This document shows positions 46,537-58,649 of a stretch of 64,000 bases of DNA, one piece after another (the stretch's first letter is position 1; each line of letters opens with the position of its first letter). The translations under genes and the position numbers were made by a program. Origin of the DNA: Thuidium tamariscinum (lineage: Eukaryota; Streptophyta; Bryopsida; Hypnales; Thuidiaceae); assembly GCA_947034885.2 (NCBI GenBank), contig OX344752.2, positions 26,912,386 through 26,976,385 of the forward strand. Reading direction: 5' to 3'. The notes under the pieces are model-generated. The model worked only from the letters and a program-made list of their open reading frames with translations, had not been told where the DNA came from and did no database searches.

Positions 46537-49500
46537 CTACTTGGCTTCTGATTGCTGGCGGCGCTCTGCAAGGCGCTCCAGTATACGTCTCCGAACCTCC
46601 TCCACTCGGAGCTCCGACAGAGGTCTCTTGGTTCCCACATCCACAACATAAAAGACGTCGACTATGTGTGTCTCTTGCGTTGAAATTTTGGCTCTCTTGA
46701 CACTGGAAGAGAATTACAACCAAGGGTTAGCGATGAATCCAAAGATCTTTAATCCGAGAGTCAAGCTTGGGTATATTCATCAACCATTCCTGCGAAGTCA
46801 ACTGGAGAGCAATCCTGCATTAATGAATTCGGATATGATACCAGCAATTCTACCACATAAAAAGATTGACGTTCAAGCCAAATGCGTCATTCCAACACAA
46901 CATTTACATCTAAGGGTGTTAATTCGAAGGTATAAGCAGACCTGACGCCTGTCTCGTTGAATGCAAGCGTAAGGTCAAAGAGCAAGTTGTCTTGATCAAC
47001 TCCCTCAACCGTGACCTCTGTTTGCCCATTGTCATTCTGAAAATAGACCTGGAATTCGGGCAATTGAGGGACGGCATCTTCACAAGGAATAACGACTTCA
47101 ATACGCTCCAGAGGTTCAGGTGCAACTTTCTCTGCTATCGAAGCATCACTTGAAGGCAAAGAGGCATCATTGTTTTCCAGGTCCAACTGCAAAATTCAAG
47201 TAAGAAAGTTTAGATACTGCATGAAACGAACTAAATCCATTCGGATTGTTTATTTCCGAAAGGTCACCAGAGTGAACAGAGTATCATGTCTCTCTTCGAA
47301 TCTGCTCTGGAAAAAAATAATTATCCATTCAAGCAAACCAAATTCTGATCACTTTCGTCTTTTTCAGGTTCCAATATATGATTATAGAACGAGAGAAAAA
47401 TCATTGGCACTGAAACAACCGTACTTCCTAAGAAGCGCAGACTAGAAGACCAGCTTTTATATTCTAGGAGGAGTATTGCATGAGTCATATAACAAGCAGA
47501 CAAACCGTCCCACAATCCTCATGCAAGCACGAAGGACTCAAAATTTAAGTGAAAAAAATTAAAAAGGACTACCGGTATTTAAAAACACCGGAAATAAACG
47601 AATGATGTTAAGTTGGATCGAAAAAGAAAGTAAGGTAATGGAGTGTTGATTAAAGAGCTCAATGGGGAATACTAAGACTGACATAAATGACCTCCAGAGG
47701 GAAAAACATATTAGATAACTTAGTTTCAGGTTTACTAGAAGACTTACAGGCAATTGCCAGTGGAGTCTTGTAGCAAAGTCTTCAACATCAATGACCTGAT
47801 CATGATGTTAACCACAGAGGTCTGATTAGATAGTCTAAGCCCATAGCTCTACGAACTTGGACGCAAGAAAGTCACATGCTGAGACCCTAAACACACTCAG
47901 ATCAAGACGATATCAGAAAACGCTTCAATTGAATATTTAATCGTTTTCATAAGAGTAAGAAAGTTTTTGATGATTGTAGATAGATCGGAATATGAAAGTC
48001 ATTCTGTAGTACAAAGCAGTTCCAAATGAGTTAACTCTCATCCACTTATGGGAATGTGCATAAGGTCTCAGAAAGTAGGAACTCAATAATATCATTTAGT
48101 CGAAGAATCCATCATGACACACGCACACCCCCAAATCCCATTATTACACAAACACAATCAATAAATAGATGCAACAGATTCACACAGCAGTATTACCGGT
48201 TGATAGACTCAAAGATTGGAATTTAGAAGGCTAACCTTTTGAGGTCTTTCGAGCTCAAGGTCTCCTGAGGCTTCATGGTGCGATGAGGCCACGGACAGTT
48301 CATTATTGCTAAAATGTGAGAGGTGTTCACCATGTACCACATCCGGAAGCAGAGACCTGGGTTCTTCTGCAGATGACAATGAAGTGCCAGAACTTCCACC
48401 ATGAAGTGCAGCTAGCTGTATTCGCCACTGTTCAGCCAGACTCTGAATTGACTTAAACTGCATCTCGATGACATCTGCGTGCATGTTTCCAAGGTTGATT
48501 CAATATTTACTACATGGTCGATAGTTGGTGAGCATACGTCCCAAAGAACACCCCATAGTTTCTCCTAACGGTGCTTAAATTCAGTTCCTTCAGAACTAGT
48601 ATGTGCAACTCAATATGCACAGATTGATGCTCATCATTGAAGACTAGAAACATCTAAAGCGTGTCTTCATTACATTGACAAATTAGATGTTACTTCGAAT
48701 CTTCAACATCTGAAGACATTGACATACTCTGAAAATTACTGTGTGACTCACCCTGTTGTAAGGTTTCCAACTTGCCCGAGTCCGCAACCCTTGGAGTAAC
48801 ACGTTCACTATTATCATAACCGTCATTATTTACAGGACTTTCCCTGCTGCTCTCTAGCTTTTCAGCTTTCACCAACTCTGGTTCGAGGTGGTCTGTCTCT
48901 GCATCAAAATCGGAGTATTGCAAAGATTCATCGCCGGAATGTGCGGAGAAACGAGGGCTGGTACATGATACGGGCACAATTGCACGCTGTAGACCAGGTC
49001 GGCGCATGTAGCCCTTGTCATTGATCAGTTCGTCGAGGCCCTCAAATTTTTTTCTCCTACAACAAGAGAACCAATTCAGTAAACGTGAAATACAGTCGAA
49101 TTCAAGAGTCCTTCAGGTGATCTGCTCAACCCTGCATGTTTACTTCCAGTGACGCATTGATATATAATCATCTCAGCTAAACGCGAAATAGGAATCTCAG
49201 CTAAGTCGACTAATATATATCCAGCTAATTCAGCTACACCAATCAGTTTATAATAAATATGTAGTGTGCAGGAGATGACGGTGTGTAAAAGAAGATATAA
49301 AACTCAAATTGAAACAAATAGAAATTCACTGTCGGTAGAGATTGATACGTACCCTCTAGTGAATGACTCCCAAGTGACTATCTTCGTTACTTCAATGCCT
49401 CGACTGAGAGGTAAGGTTGAAGAATCAACCCCAGGTTGTCGACGTACATGTCGAATATAATCATTTGTAGTGTCATCGAGAGCATTGTCCGCCACCACAA

Positions 49501-50798
49501 TTGCTCCCTTCTTCAATTTAAGAAGGTCAAAAAGCTCAATGTAACGTTCAGGCTGCCCTGAGAACAAAACAAATTCCAGTCCTGCGGTCCACCTTCCTAG
49601 TCAAATTACATTGCGCAGCATTCGGATAAACGCAAGCTAAGTCAACCGGGCAGTATTCAACAATAGAGCAAGTTGGACACCATGATAAAATTTTAAAATA
49701 GAACCTCAAACTCTACCATGGTTATTCCCTCAATTCCAGTCATGATCCCTACAATACGTCCACGAACTCTGTACTACAAAGATTACCTTCTTTTTGAGGT
49801 ATAAACGTCGAGGGATCTTCAGTAAAGAATTTCACATACTCAACCAAACCCATCTCCCTGAGGAAATATCGAAGAACCTCTTGCTTCTCCGGTTCGTAAT
49901 GTACCGACAACAGGCAGCCGCCGGTAGCTCGCGCAGCTGCAGCAAAGCAGTACGATATAAGAATCCAGTACAATATACGCTAAAATGAAGACATGCTCAC
50001 TTCTGCATTTGATTAAACCATAGTCAGGACGATGAAAAGTGCTCGAATACAGTGAAATAAGACAAAGTGAAGGCAACAAACAACATCATCTCAATTGAAG
50101 GACTGTCGTATTCTACCTGCAGCAAGGGTGAGCGTAGACAATCCACATCCTACTTGCAGTGTATGACGTGATTTGATCCCAGCCGCCAAAGCAGAAATAA
50201 ACTCTGCACTGGCAGGCTCAAGCAGTGGGGCTCTTCGGTTACCCCTCCCAATGGACTGCCGCTTCTGTAGGAGGACCCTCCGCTGCAATTCAGAGGCAAT
50301 ATACGTACATTAGGTCTTTCAAATGACTGCAGCCATCGATCGATCCTGAATCAAAAGCCACAAAGTACCACAAGCGGCAATCTCCCATGATCAATACGTT
50401 AACTTTTAGCATGAAAACTATTGACCCAACGTCGAGAATCCAAACAAAGGCTCTACTATTGAAGTGAATAACAACAAGAAATATAAGTCAACCTAAGTTA
50501 CTTCCCAAGAATGACCACTCTCAAGTATGCCTGTGTAATGTGCGCACTTCGCGTTTACAGCACACTACGCATGACTGGTGACTCGGACGACTTCCTACCT
50601 TCTTTGGATCTATAGGCCAATGGCTTTGAAATATCATTACACTGTTAGTCCAAGTACGGCGAGAGAGGAAAACATACCAGGTCTAAAGATTCGCAAAACG
50701 CGATTGTCGAGATCTCCGAGTACCACCGCATCTCGGAGAAATGAGAATCTCGCATCCTGCTCCCTCCTACGACGCCTTCTGGTGTTCCCAACGCTCAT
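46537..50798 (-). CDS. Methyltransferase-like (Rossmann, DUF1442-type) protein with C-terminal ACT domain
   Basis: Phase-checked minus-strand exons: 50282-50117, 49936-49787, 49581-49353, 49056-48752, 48474-48236, 47795-47748, 47186-46942, 46702-46537. A 37-nt exon (about 50335-50299) and an exon from about 50842 to 50678 probably precede them, with a candidate ATG at 50798; that junction is unsettled. Total about 570 aa. The first half has an SAM-binding-like LQVGCGLSTLTLA, then GLEFVLFSGQPERY, then VVADNA and LPLSRGIEVTKI, as in class I O-methyltransferase/DUF1442 folds. A Ser/Glu-rich linker follows. The last about 85 residues (EVTVEGVDQDNLLFDLTLAF ... VDVFYVVDVG ... VRRRILERL) are an ACT domain, a small ligand-binding fold often sensing amino acids. 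I know no named protein with this pairing. Substrate and location are unknown. Confidence 0.8.
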
Positions 50799-50842
50799 CA
50801 CAGTTCTATTCTCCAGCTCGCCCAAAGTCCCTCGTGTCCTTT

Positions 50843-53488
50843 CTGCAACCGTGACCAAAATTTATAAGGTTCCCTAAAAAGGCCTCGACTGCCTCAAGGA
50901 AGTCAACCACCTCCTCAAAAAATTTAGTACGACTTGTTCGCAATGTATGACCCGGTTCCACGATCAACGATTCTGCTACAGTAATACCGACTATAACGAT
51001 GTTGTGCAATGGTTTCCTTCAAAGTTGTCATTTGCTCCAACTACCATAAGCGGGGACAAGTTACTAGGATTCAGTAATAGAATACAATCTGAAGTTCCGA
51101 AATTGAAAGATTTAGTCTCTAAAGAAGCTGATTCAAATTCACATTGAAAAATTCAACTTCATGTACTCCAATACTTCCCCCAAAAGCCATTCCAAATCGA
51201 CATTTGAAATTAAATTCAAAACCAAGCGCCTTCAGTACCTATTCAAAACGATCTGATCTAGTCCCGAATGTATGAAACTGACTACTAGGGATTGAATGCA
51301 GCAAAATCATTGAAATTAGTTGCATCCCCTTGAACACTGTGGAGACTTCGTGGGTCAACATCTCGTATCAGCTTCCAAAACAAAGATCAATTCTTCAGAG
51401 ACATGACTGTAAGTAGTACGCATAAACGCCAGTACCTTGAACGGGCACGTCGTAATCAAATCAAATCATTGCAAGTTCATAACAGAATATTGTCTAGGGT
51501 AAGTAATGTACGGAGAGTACAACGAGGATAATTTAAAGTGAGATACTCACCTCTCCTGATGCTCGCAGGAAGAGGATGTGGCACTACAGAACGCAACAGC
51601 ACGGATTATTAGGTCGACTGCCGGCCATTATTTGTGGATCCAACTTTTGACACTCTCCGCCACGCTTGGCAAGCCACACCGCTCTGTCGATGGTTCTCCC
51701 TACTCGCATCACTCGCATTTCAGCTTCCTTTGCGAAACAACACTAGCCAATAATAAGTGGAGCAGTCAGACCGCGCCTCGCACTGTCTTGCAACTCCTCG
51801 CTAGTACGACAACTGCCGCCTTCTTCGCGTTCTCCAAGCCCTTATTGTGACAATTGCTAAAACAACTTCCCTACCGATTTCACCTTCAACATTAATAACC
51901 TCAAGTATCGACTGCGCTTCAGCGGACAGGAATTCCAAGGAATACTACAAGAAGCACACGGTGACACCTTCCCTATCGCCTCTCAATGCCACAGTACCGC
52001 CGAACAAGGAACAATCTACTCGTAACCCTCTCGAAATCCGATCCAGACGCCCGAACACAGTCGCTAGGAGTGAAACCGTCTTCCACCACGGCCTCTCCCC
52101 TCAAAATAACACACTCTCTCTCTTTTTCCTCTCACACTTTCCCTCTCGCCGTCTCGAGCATCTGATCCTCTCCACTAGCCAAACCTCCACAAACCGGCAG
52201 CACAGAAATCTCGAAGATTCCGTAGCACTTCCGTAATCCCTACCAGCAAAGCTCATTGGCTAGAAGATGCACCGTGACGCATTCAAGTCGCCGTCTCTTA
52301 ACTTACGCAGCCATGGCCGTCAAAGTCCCTTCATTACCGTCGCATCGCCATACCACAACCCCGGAGTCACCATCGTTTCCGAAACCCCTACGTCCAACCA
52401 CCCGATTCGAAAGCGAGAATCCACCAAAACGTCTCTACACGCAGCAATAATCTCACCGAACGCGCGCTCCAATTGCGATGTCAGAGCGCGCAGAATTTCG
52501 GGTGAAGCTGTAAGACAGAACAACAGCTGCGACCATCTCCTCCTTCCCCTTCCACGAGCTTCAGGGTTGCATAGTAGTGTTTCCTAGTGCTGCGTTGCCT
52601 TCGAAGCCGCGCCGTAGCTTCGCGTCGCGTCACGGCACGGCACGGCACGGCAGCGTACGACGTCGGCCAGTTCCTGAAGTCAATCGGGCCCCGACGCGCG
52701 ATACTTCACGACGGCGGCCTCGTTGCTCCAGTGGAACTGTGGTTGTGGAAAGCTAGAGATCTGCCCAACGCACTTCAGTTGTCAAAGCTTATGTCACAGT
52801 CTTGTTGATATTATTATTTTCAGCTTCTATCTCTTACTGCTGATTCGTATGTGGGCGGCACCATCCACGCACAGTCCTCTGGAATTGCTTTTTATTACAA
52901 GTGGCAAAAGCTGATTCATGATCCAGTTTTTTAATATATGGGCTCCCAGGAATTCTACAGTAAATTGTTGTGCTTAGAAGGTGCTTATATTTCAGGAAAA
53001 AAGGATTTGGACGGTAGATTACAGCTTGATTTGTGCTTACTCGAAGCACCAAGGTGGAGACGGGAAAGAGCCGGGACCTCCACTTTCCACCAAGATATGC
53101 CACAGCTTTCATGCATGCATTGCTTCGTTTGGCAGATGCATGCAATTCAAAATCTTTGACGATAAACCACTCTTTGCAAGGAGAGAATGTAAGCTCAGTT
53201 CATGTCTTCATTTTCACTATTAATATTGTGGATGTTGACGTATAAGGATAGTGGAGTGATTTGAAATGTGTGCATAAGTTTCATAATGGGTGGAATTCTC
53301 TCTCCCTCTAAGATCAGACGGGTTGGTAAGAGTGGCAGTTCTTACAAAATAGAAACGGTGTGTGCCTGCCTTGTATTGTTTGTACACTATCTTTAATTTT
53401 TCACAATCTTCTGCTGGTGTCAAAAATCATTTCTGCCACAAGTGTGCAAGACCCATGAGAGTGAAGTACACTTGGAATGCTTTCCGTA
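50843..53488 (-). promoter_or_regulatory. Probable 5' leader/promoter region of the methyltransferase-ACT gene
   Basis: Gene-like base composition extends to about 53200. On the minus strand a long GA-rich leader-like sequence (52250-51550) ends in a consensus donor (GAGAG then GTGAGT at about 51549), suggesting a non-coding first exon. A 43-codon upstream frame (starting MRVMRVGRTIDRAV) lies within it. ATGGCTGC followed by GTAAGT at about 52310, in good start context, is an alternative first-exon candidate. Plus-strand open frames (51578-51850, 51847-52236, 52267-52587) read as antisense CT-rich shadows. A CACGG pentamer repeat (four units) is at about 52633. The start of the transcript is unresolved. 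Confidence 0.4.
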
Positions 53489-53761
53489 GGCCCCCAAAAT
53501 CGGCCATGATCTGAAACAGTCATCTTCAGACCTTGTACATCTCCAAAATCAATTATGTACCTATGTGGAAGAATCACTTTTAGAATCAAACTTTGACCCT
53601 TCATAATTTTTACATATTGTATTCAAATAACTCATTCTTTAGTACATTCAAACCTCCTTTCACTCGCCAACAAGACAATTTGAAAATTTGACCAACCTTA
53701 TAATTAAAATAATAACTAAGTATAATACTAATTTGAGGTGGTTTTGGGTGTATCCAGGCCT
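53489..53761 (+). mobile_element. GGTACACC-family MITE, decayed copy
   Basis: It retains CAAAATCAATTATGTACC, AATCACTTTTAGAATCAAAC and TTTCACTCGCCAACAAGAC in the family order and a recognisable right end TTTTGGGTGTATCC. The left end is eroded. The oldest-looking of the five copies. Confidence 0.7.
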
Positions 53762-54938
53762 TATACGTTTCTATGAGTAAGGTATTGTCTTGTAAGTTGT
53801 AACTCATGGTTAAATCATGATGTTGTTGCAGGTGTGGAAATCTAAGCTTTTGAGAAAGCAGCCAATTGTACATTGGCTCTAGAATTGGCACTGTAATAGA
53901 ATGTAGGACCACCACATAGCAGAAGAAACTGTGCCTTCAAGATGGCATGGTTGTGAAGGACAAATGCCAATCATATAAATCGTATTAAAAAACTTACAGA
54001 AATTGGGCCGCTTGACTTTGAATGCTACAGGTGTGAAGGTAACCCTGAAACGATGAGACCTAACTTATCGTGAGGGTAAGATATTTTGACAAAAATCAGA
54101 TATCAGTTTTGAGTTTTGGACAAATCAGTGCATTCTTCATTTTTATATGCATAGCGATCTAAAGAGTTATCCATCACTCATTTTGTGGCCTCAATGTCCT
54201 TTTAGGGTAAACAGTGCATTGGGATTATGGGTGCTTATGAGAAAGGAACTCCAAGTCCCCATGCCAACCCTTATCGGGTTGGTGTGGTTCATATGGAGTT
54301 TGAGATGCTTGTAAGAGAGGAAGTCCAAGTCTCCAACTCTTATTAGGTTGGAGTAAATCAAGAGTTTGTTCATCTTAGGTTCCATGTGTAGTCCAAACGA
54401 GTTACGATGCAGGACACCAAGATTACATACCTTTGTTTTAGAAAGGAGACTTTGTACTACCTAGTGATGAAGTGATTATTTGTTTTATGTGCATTTGAGA
54501 TTGAATATTTTCAATAGTTATTAGGATATTTTGATGAATAGTATCTTTTGTAAATGTTATTAATTTTGTATTTCAAGGTGGGTCAAAAAAGTATGCCATG
54601 AGTATAGTAAAGTCTAGTTATTTTCAAGTTCTTGTTGTATGATAATATATGGGTGGAAAAGTCAATTACAATGTTATAAATTTCAATTTTATAGTGTTTG
54701 ATTGATTGTATATTTTTGTTTTTTAGATTTTCATGTAGTATTTCAGAGGATGAAAATGTCTTATTCTTCTTATTATCATTGGGATGACTATAAGGATTTG
54801 GATAGTCCATCCTCTTATATTGGTGTTTTGAATTAGTAATTGGTATTTGTTTATTCTATTGGTAGAGAAGATATTGAAGTGGCTATTGAAATATATTAAC
54901 TCTATGAATTGTATTTCGGTAGTGGTGAATGACTAAAT
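53762..54938. other. AT-rich intergenic DNA with a short direct duplication
   Basis: A phrase of the form GAAGTCCAAGTC..CCAAC...TTATTAGGTTGG recurs (about 54246-54300 and 54316-54365), an approximately 50-bp imperfect direct repeat. No gene recognised. Confidence 0.45.
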
Positions 54939-55201
54939 CATTAGAAGAGATTTGAGGCCTCCAAAAGACTTCGAGTTCCTAGACTATGGGAATGCAGAAA
55001 CTACAGGGAGAACACAAAAATGCAAGAAACTAACATGATTGCAACTATGCCACGTCATTAAAAAAAATTGAAATTTTTTTTGACATTTTTTTGCATTTCA
55101 AGACATTTAAAAAATAATAATAGTTGTTGGCCTGACAACAACCAATAGTTTTAGGAATGAACCTAAAACAGCCCTTTTGAGGCCTCAAATCTCATCTAAT
55201 G
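54939..55201. mobile_element. ATTAGA-family MITE, copy 3
   Basis: Left terminus CATTAGAAGAGATTTGAGGC and right terminus GCCTCAAATCTCATCTAATG are nearly perfect inverted repeats. It contains the subterminal TGCCACGTCATT module and an AT-rich middle as in the other copies. About 263 bp. Confidence 0.9.
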
Positions 55202-55546
55202 TCTATTTGATAGGCATAGAAATTTGGGCATAAATGAGAATCACTTAAATAATTTTTTTATATGACATATATATGGATATAACCAAGAGAGAGGTTGGAA
55301 AGAACATTTATTTTGACATTTTTTGACATCCTCTTGGATTTTGTCCATAATTTCTCCTAGAAGGTTCAAAATCTCAAACAAATTTTTGGAAATGAAAGTC
55401 TCTTTGATTTTTCAATTGTTCCTAGTTCAATTTTTTTGGAAAAAAGTAATCCTACTATTCCTATATGAGGTCTAAAATTGTACTTTAAACAAAATTCCTA
55501 TGTTTTTGACAATGAGCAGTCAAGCTCTCATCTTCAAATCATCACA
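55202..55546. repeat. Sequence related to the arms of the 4.3-kb inverted structure
   Basis: Phrases such as TTGGATTTTGTCCATAA, TATATGAGGTCTAAAATTG and AAAATTCCTATGTTTTTGAC follow the order seen in 38460-38770 and 41560-41880 (GAATTTTGTCCATAA, AATGAGGTCTGAAATTTGAC, AATTCCTGCGTTTTCAC). A diverged, incomplete member of that repeat. Confidence 0.55.
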
Positions 55547-56572
55547 TTAACCCCTAAAGGTTTTTGACTATGTTTCCACCAATTTAGAAGAAATCTGAGG
55601 CCTCCAAAGGGCTGTTTTGGGGCTGTTCCCCAAAACTGTTCGCTGTCAGGGCGGCATTTACCCAAAAAATTGCGATTTCTAGTACAAGTGCAATTTTTTT
55701 GAAAAGGAACATTTTTTGACATATTTAACCGTAGGATCTCGTAGTTAGGTGGTTTGAAAAGATGTGGAAAAAATTTCAGAAACTTTCATCATGTAGATTG
55801 TAAGATATTAACATTTGAACTAGCAAAAATCCATTTTTTATTCCTACAAAAATCCAGACAGCTATACTTCACAAGGTCACATTTGTATGAAAATATACTC
55901 AAAATGATGGTTACTCTTTGAATTCATTTTACAATTCAAGTTGGCTATATGGTCAAAAAAATTCAAATCATTTGGAATTGTACAACATATAGGAAAAAAA
56001 TAGTAAATAGAAAGAAGTAGAAAATGCTTGAAAATACTAAATTGTGAACAATTTATTTGTAAAAATGAAAAATGACAATCCCAATGGTTAAGAATTTTTA
56101 ATAAACAATCTTCACCGAATGTTTTAGTTTTTTTTCAAAAATATTAAAAACTGAATTAAATAAAGAATTTCAAACTTTTTTGCACAGTAGAAATTCTATA
56201 ACTATTTACAAACTACCCCAAACTAAGATTTCTTATAACTTTTGACTCATTTATCGAAATGGAATGATTCAAAGCTTTTTACATAGATAAAAATCTAATA
56301 AACCTATTTCAAATTTTTATTTCTTAAAAAAATAATTTTTAAAGAATTTTCTTTTGCTGCCCAGCTGCCCATAGTTCAAAGGAAACAACATATCATACCA
56401 TAACTTTTAAACCGTGTAGTCAAAAGTTATGAAAATTGTTGAGTCTTAAAGATACTCCCTAAACACATGTTCTGTAAAAAGTTTCAAATTTAAAAAAAAA
56501 ATCTCCATTCGTAGTAAGCTGCCCGAAATTTCTATGTTGCCAAAAAACACAGTTCAGGGCTTTAGGGGTTAA
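55547..56572 (+). mobile_element. Long TTAA-ended element, copy B, with a MITE fragment inserted
   Basis: Left TTAACCCCTAAAGGTTTTTG and right GGGCTTTAGGGGTTAA match copy A (29846-30800) and the interiors align along their length. Near 55587-55660 it carries about 70 bp absent from copy A, beginning TAGAAGAAATCTGAGGCC, that matches the start of the ATTAGA MITE family, including its GGGCTGTTTTGGGG hairpin. That MITE lacks its right end. About 1026 bp, non-coding. Confidence 0.85.
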
Positions 56573-57589
56573 AAACTATAAAGTTGTAAAATCAGAAATT
56601 TCAAAGTTTTCAAAACAAGTGAAACCTCATAATTACCAATAATTGAACTTTTGAAATCTGAAAGAAAAACTAAATTTGAAAATTTGAAATGTACAATTAT
56701 TGCAATTAAAATTTTGAAATTTACAAAAATCTACATGGTACTGAATGCTACATCACTACATCAACAACCATATAAGAAGAGTACTCTCAAGAGTACTTCA
56801 ATGAAGTTCCAACTAGACTATCAAAAGAGAAAACACCTCCATTGTCCTTTGCAACTACAAATCCAAGAACGATTTGTTCACAATAACTCTGAATCTCCAA
56901 ATTTGCAATAGTTGCAAATGTCCTACAAGACTAAACAAGCAATTTTTTCTTGCAGTTGAAAAAACTCCTTTTCTTTTGTAGTGAGCCTTTCAAAATGAGA
57001 CAAAAGTGTAGATATTCATCCTTGGCATTTTGTGTGAAAAGGGGAGGTTCTTCGCACAATAGTTTGACCTCAAATGAGTGCTTTCAAGATTTGTTAGGTG
57101 AATGGTTCATACAGTTCCCCAAAGGATGATTTTCGGACGGTGACGAGCGTGGCGATCCAAACTTAAAAGAATCAGCAAGGAGACTTGTGTCCATGCTCAG
57201 ATGGTGGTCTTCCTTGGGCCATGTTAAGTCAAGAGAGTAACAGTTTGATTTTGATTTTTTTCCAGCTTGCAGTTGCAAAGCTATTAATGAATGTTTGCAG
57301 CCCTTTTTTTCCGGCATCATGGGGCCAGATTGCACCATTTCAAAACAAATGTCTTTTTTTCACCCGATAAAAGTAATCTTTTTTCATCATAAAGTTTTCA
57401 CTTCTCTTTTAAATGTGGATGAAGTTGCCAAATTTGGATGAAAAAATGTATGAATATGATTGAAAAGTGTTTTTAAGCCCAAAAGACAAATGAATGTAGA
57501 AATACAATGCTTCACCAAATTTGAAGTGATCGCCATCTTGGCACTTTCTCAAAAAGTAAAAAAAAAGGGGCGGTTTGCATGGAACCCTC
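56573..57589. other. Intergenic sequence
   Basis: Open frames at 56651-56911 (+), 57084-57338 (-) and 57409-57693 (-) have no recognisable motif. Composition is mixed. Probably old repeat material. Confidence 0.4.
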
Positions 57590-57856
57590 GGTCCATCGAA
57601 TTTATGAATTTTGAGCTTGATACAAATGCGTGACGTTAAATCGGTCCCACAAAGTCCACAAGGGTAAACGCTGAATTTTTTAATTTTTTGCATAAATTTT
57701 TTTTTTCAAATTTTTGAGTTCATATTTGACATCAGAGACCCTCAACAGGGATAACCACAACCAAAAAAACCAATAAAAACATAAACCTCAAACCTCTATC
57801 AACCCCTAGTAAAATGAGATTTGCCCCACTGGAGCCACTTCGTGGGACCGATTTAA
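57590..57856. repeat. Short relative of the 33-35 kb GC-rich module, inverted TCGGTCCCAC ends
   Basis: GTTAAATCGGTCCCACAAAG (about 57636) and ACTTCGTGGGACCGATTTAA (57837-57856) are inverted. The enclosed TGAATTTTTTAATTTTTTGC run and CAGAGACCC resemble the units at 33480-33560 and 34760-34960. Non-coding. Confidence 0.55.
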
Positions 57857-58305
57857 GAGCATCCCCACGGGGCTCAGTGAAGGACGCAAACGCGGGGACC
57901 GACCGTGCCCAGCCTCGGTGCTTTCCCCACGGGAGGGCCTGCGAGGGCAAGATTATGGCCGGGCACGGCCAAATATAGCGAAGACACGGTAAATTGCTGA
58001 AGCCGGTCCGTGGCGCGGTATGTCAGGTGATGCGGTCTTCGAGGTACAGAACGCAGCGTTCAAGAGTCTTCCCCAAATATCCTTGCTTCCAGGAAGAGCA
58101 CCGCCAACAACCCTGCCAATGGTTGCGTTCCATGGTGATGTGGCGCGCTGACATTTTCAAATCCTGTGCCATGTTTCCCCTTCCGGTGTGTGGTGGCCGT
58201 CTTCCTGTGGGACTAAAAAGTTGCCAGTGGCCGGCCCAAGAAGTGGAGCGCGGCAAGCTTCCCCTGCCTGTGCCTCGGATGCGCGCAGCCTGTGGGGATG
58301 CTCTA
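57855..58305. mobile_element. GC-rich 450-bp MITE with AGAGCATCCCCAC ends
   Basis: TTAAGAGCATCCCCACGGGG at the left is mirrored by CTGTGGGGATGCTCTAA at the right. The interior is about 55-60% GC, in sharp contrast to the AT-rich flank, and open in several frames on both strands without family character. The AGAGCA-CCCC ends are like those of the 123-bp element at 7408-7530, which may be a deletion derivative of the same type. Confidence 0.8.
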
Positions 58306-58485
58306 ACGTCTTGCAATACAAATTGCCTTTCATGACTTTTCGTCTTAGAACTCCCACCTTGATACTGATTGTATATGGTACATAGGTACGTTCATGTAAT
58401 GGATAGGTTGAGTGGGCGAGACTTTCTTGACTTAGTTTGTTTGTCTTGGTCTTCAAAAAGTACCTTTCTTTCATGGTGCCAAACA

Positions 58486-58508
58486 TTTTTTTTTTTTTTT
58501 TTTTTTTT
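58486..58508. repeat. T(23) homopolymer
   Basis: Twenty-three consecutive T. It could be a slippage tract or the reverse-complement poly(A) of a retroposed sequence; no flanking retroposon was recognised. Confidence 0.8.
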
Positions 58509-58649
58509 ACTTTTTGGGTGGGTAGGTGGGATGTAATGAGAAATGCAAGCTGTATTAAATTACCATCTTCTTAAGTTTGTGATTTGAAAACACATGTTTG
58601 AAAATGTCTATGGTAAAAACATGTCCATGAGAACATGATTTCTACTATT

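Noticed and set aside
48690-48751. Reading the exon at 49056 through to the stop near 48690 as the end of a separate methyltransferase gene
   Set aside because: A consensus donor (GTGAGT) at 48751 and an acceptor at 48475 join in phase, and the downstream exons form a complete ACT domain that would otherwise have no start. Intron retention remains possible.
51578-52587. Series of plus-strand open frames of 64-129 codons
   Set aside because: CT-rich, Ser/Thr/Pro-rich products without motifs, antisense to a GA-rich leader of the minus-strand gene.
58486-58508. T(23) tract as evidence of a SINE or processed pseudogene on the minus strand
   Set aside because: No retroposon body, target duplication or gene-derived sequence was found next to it.
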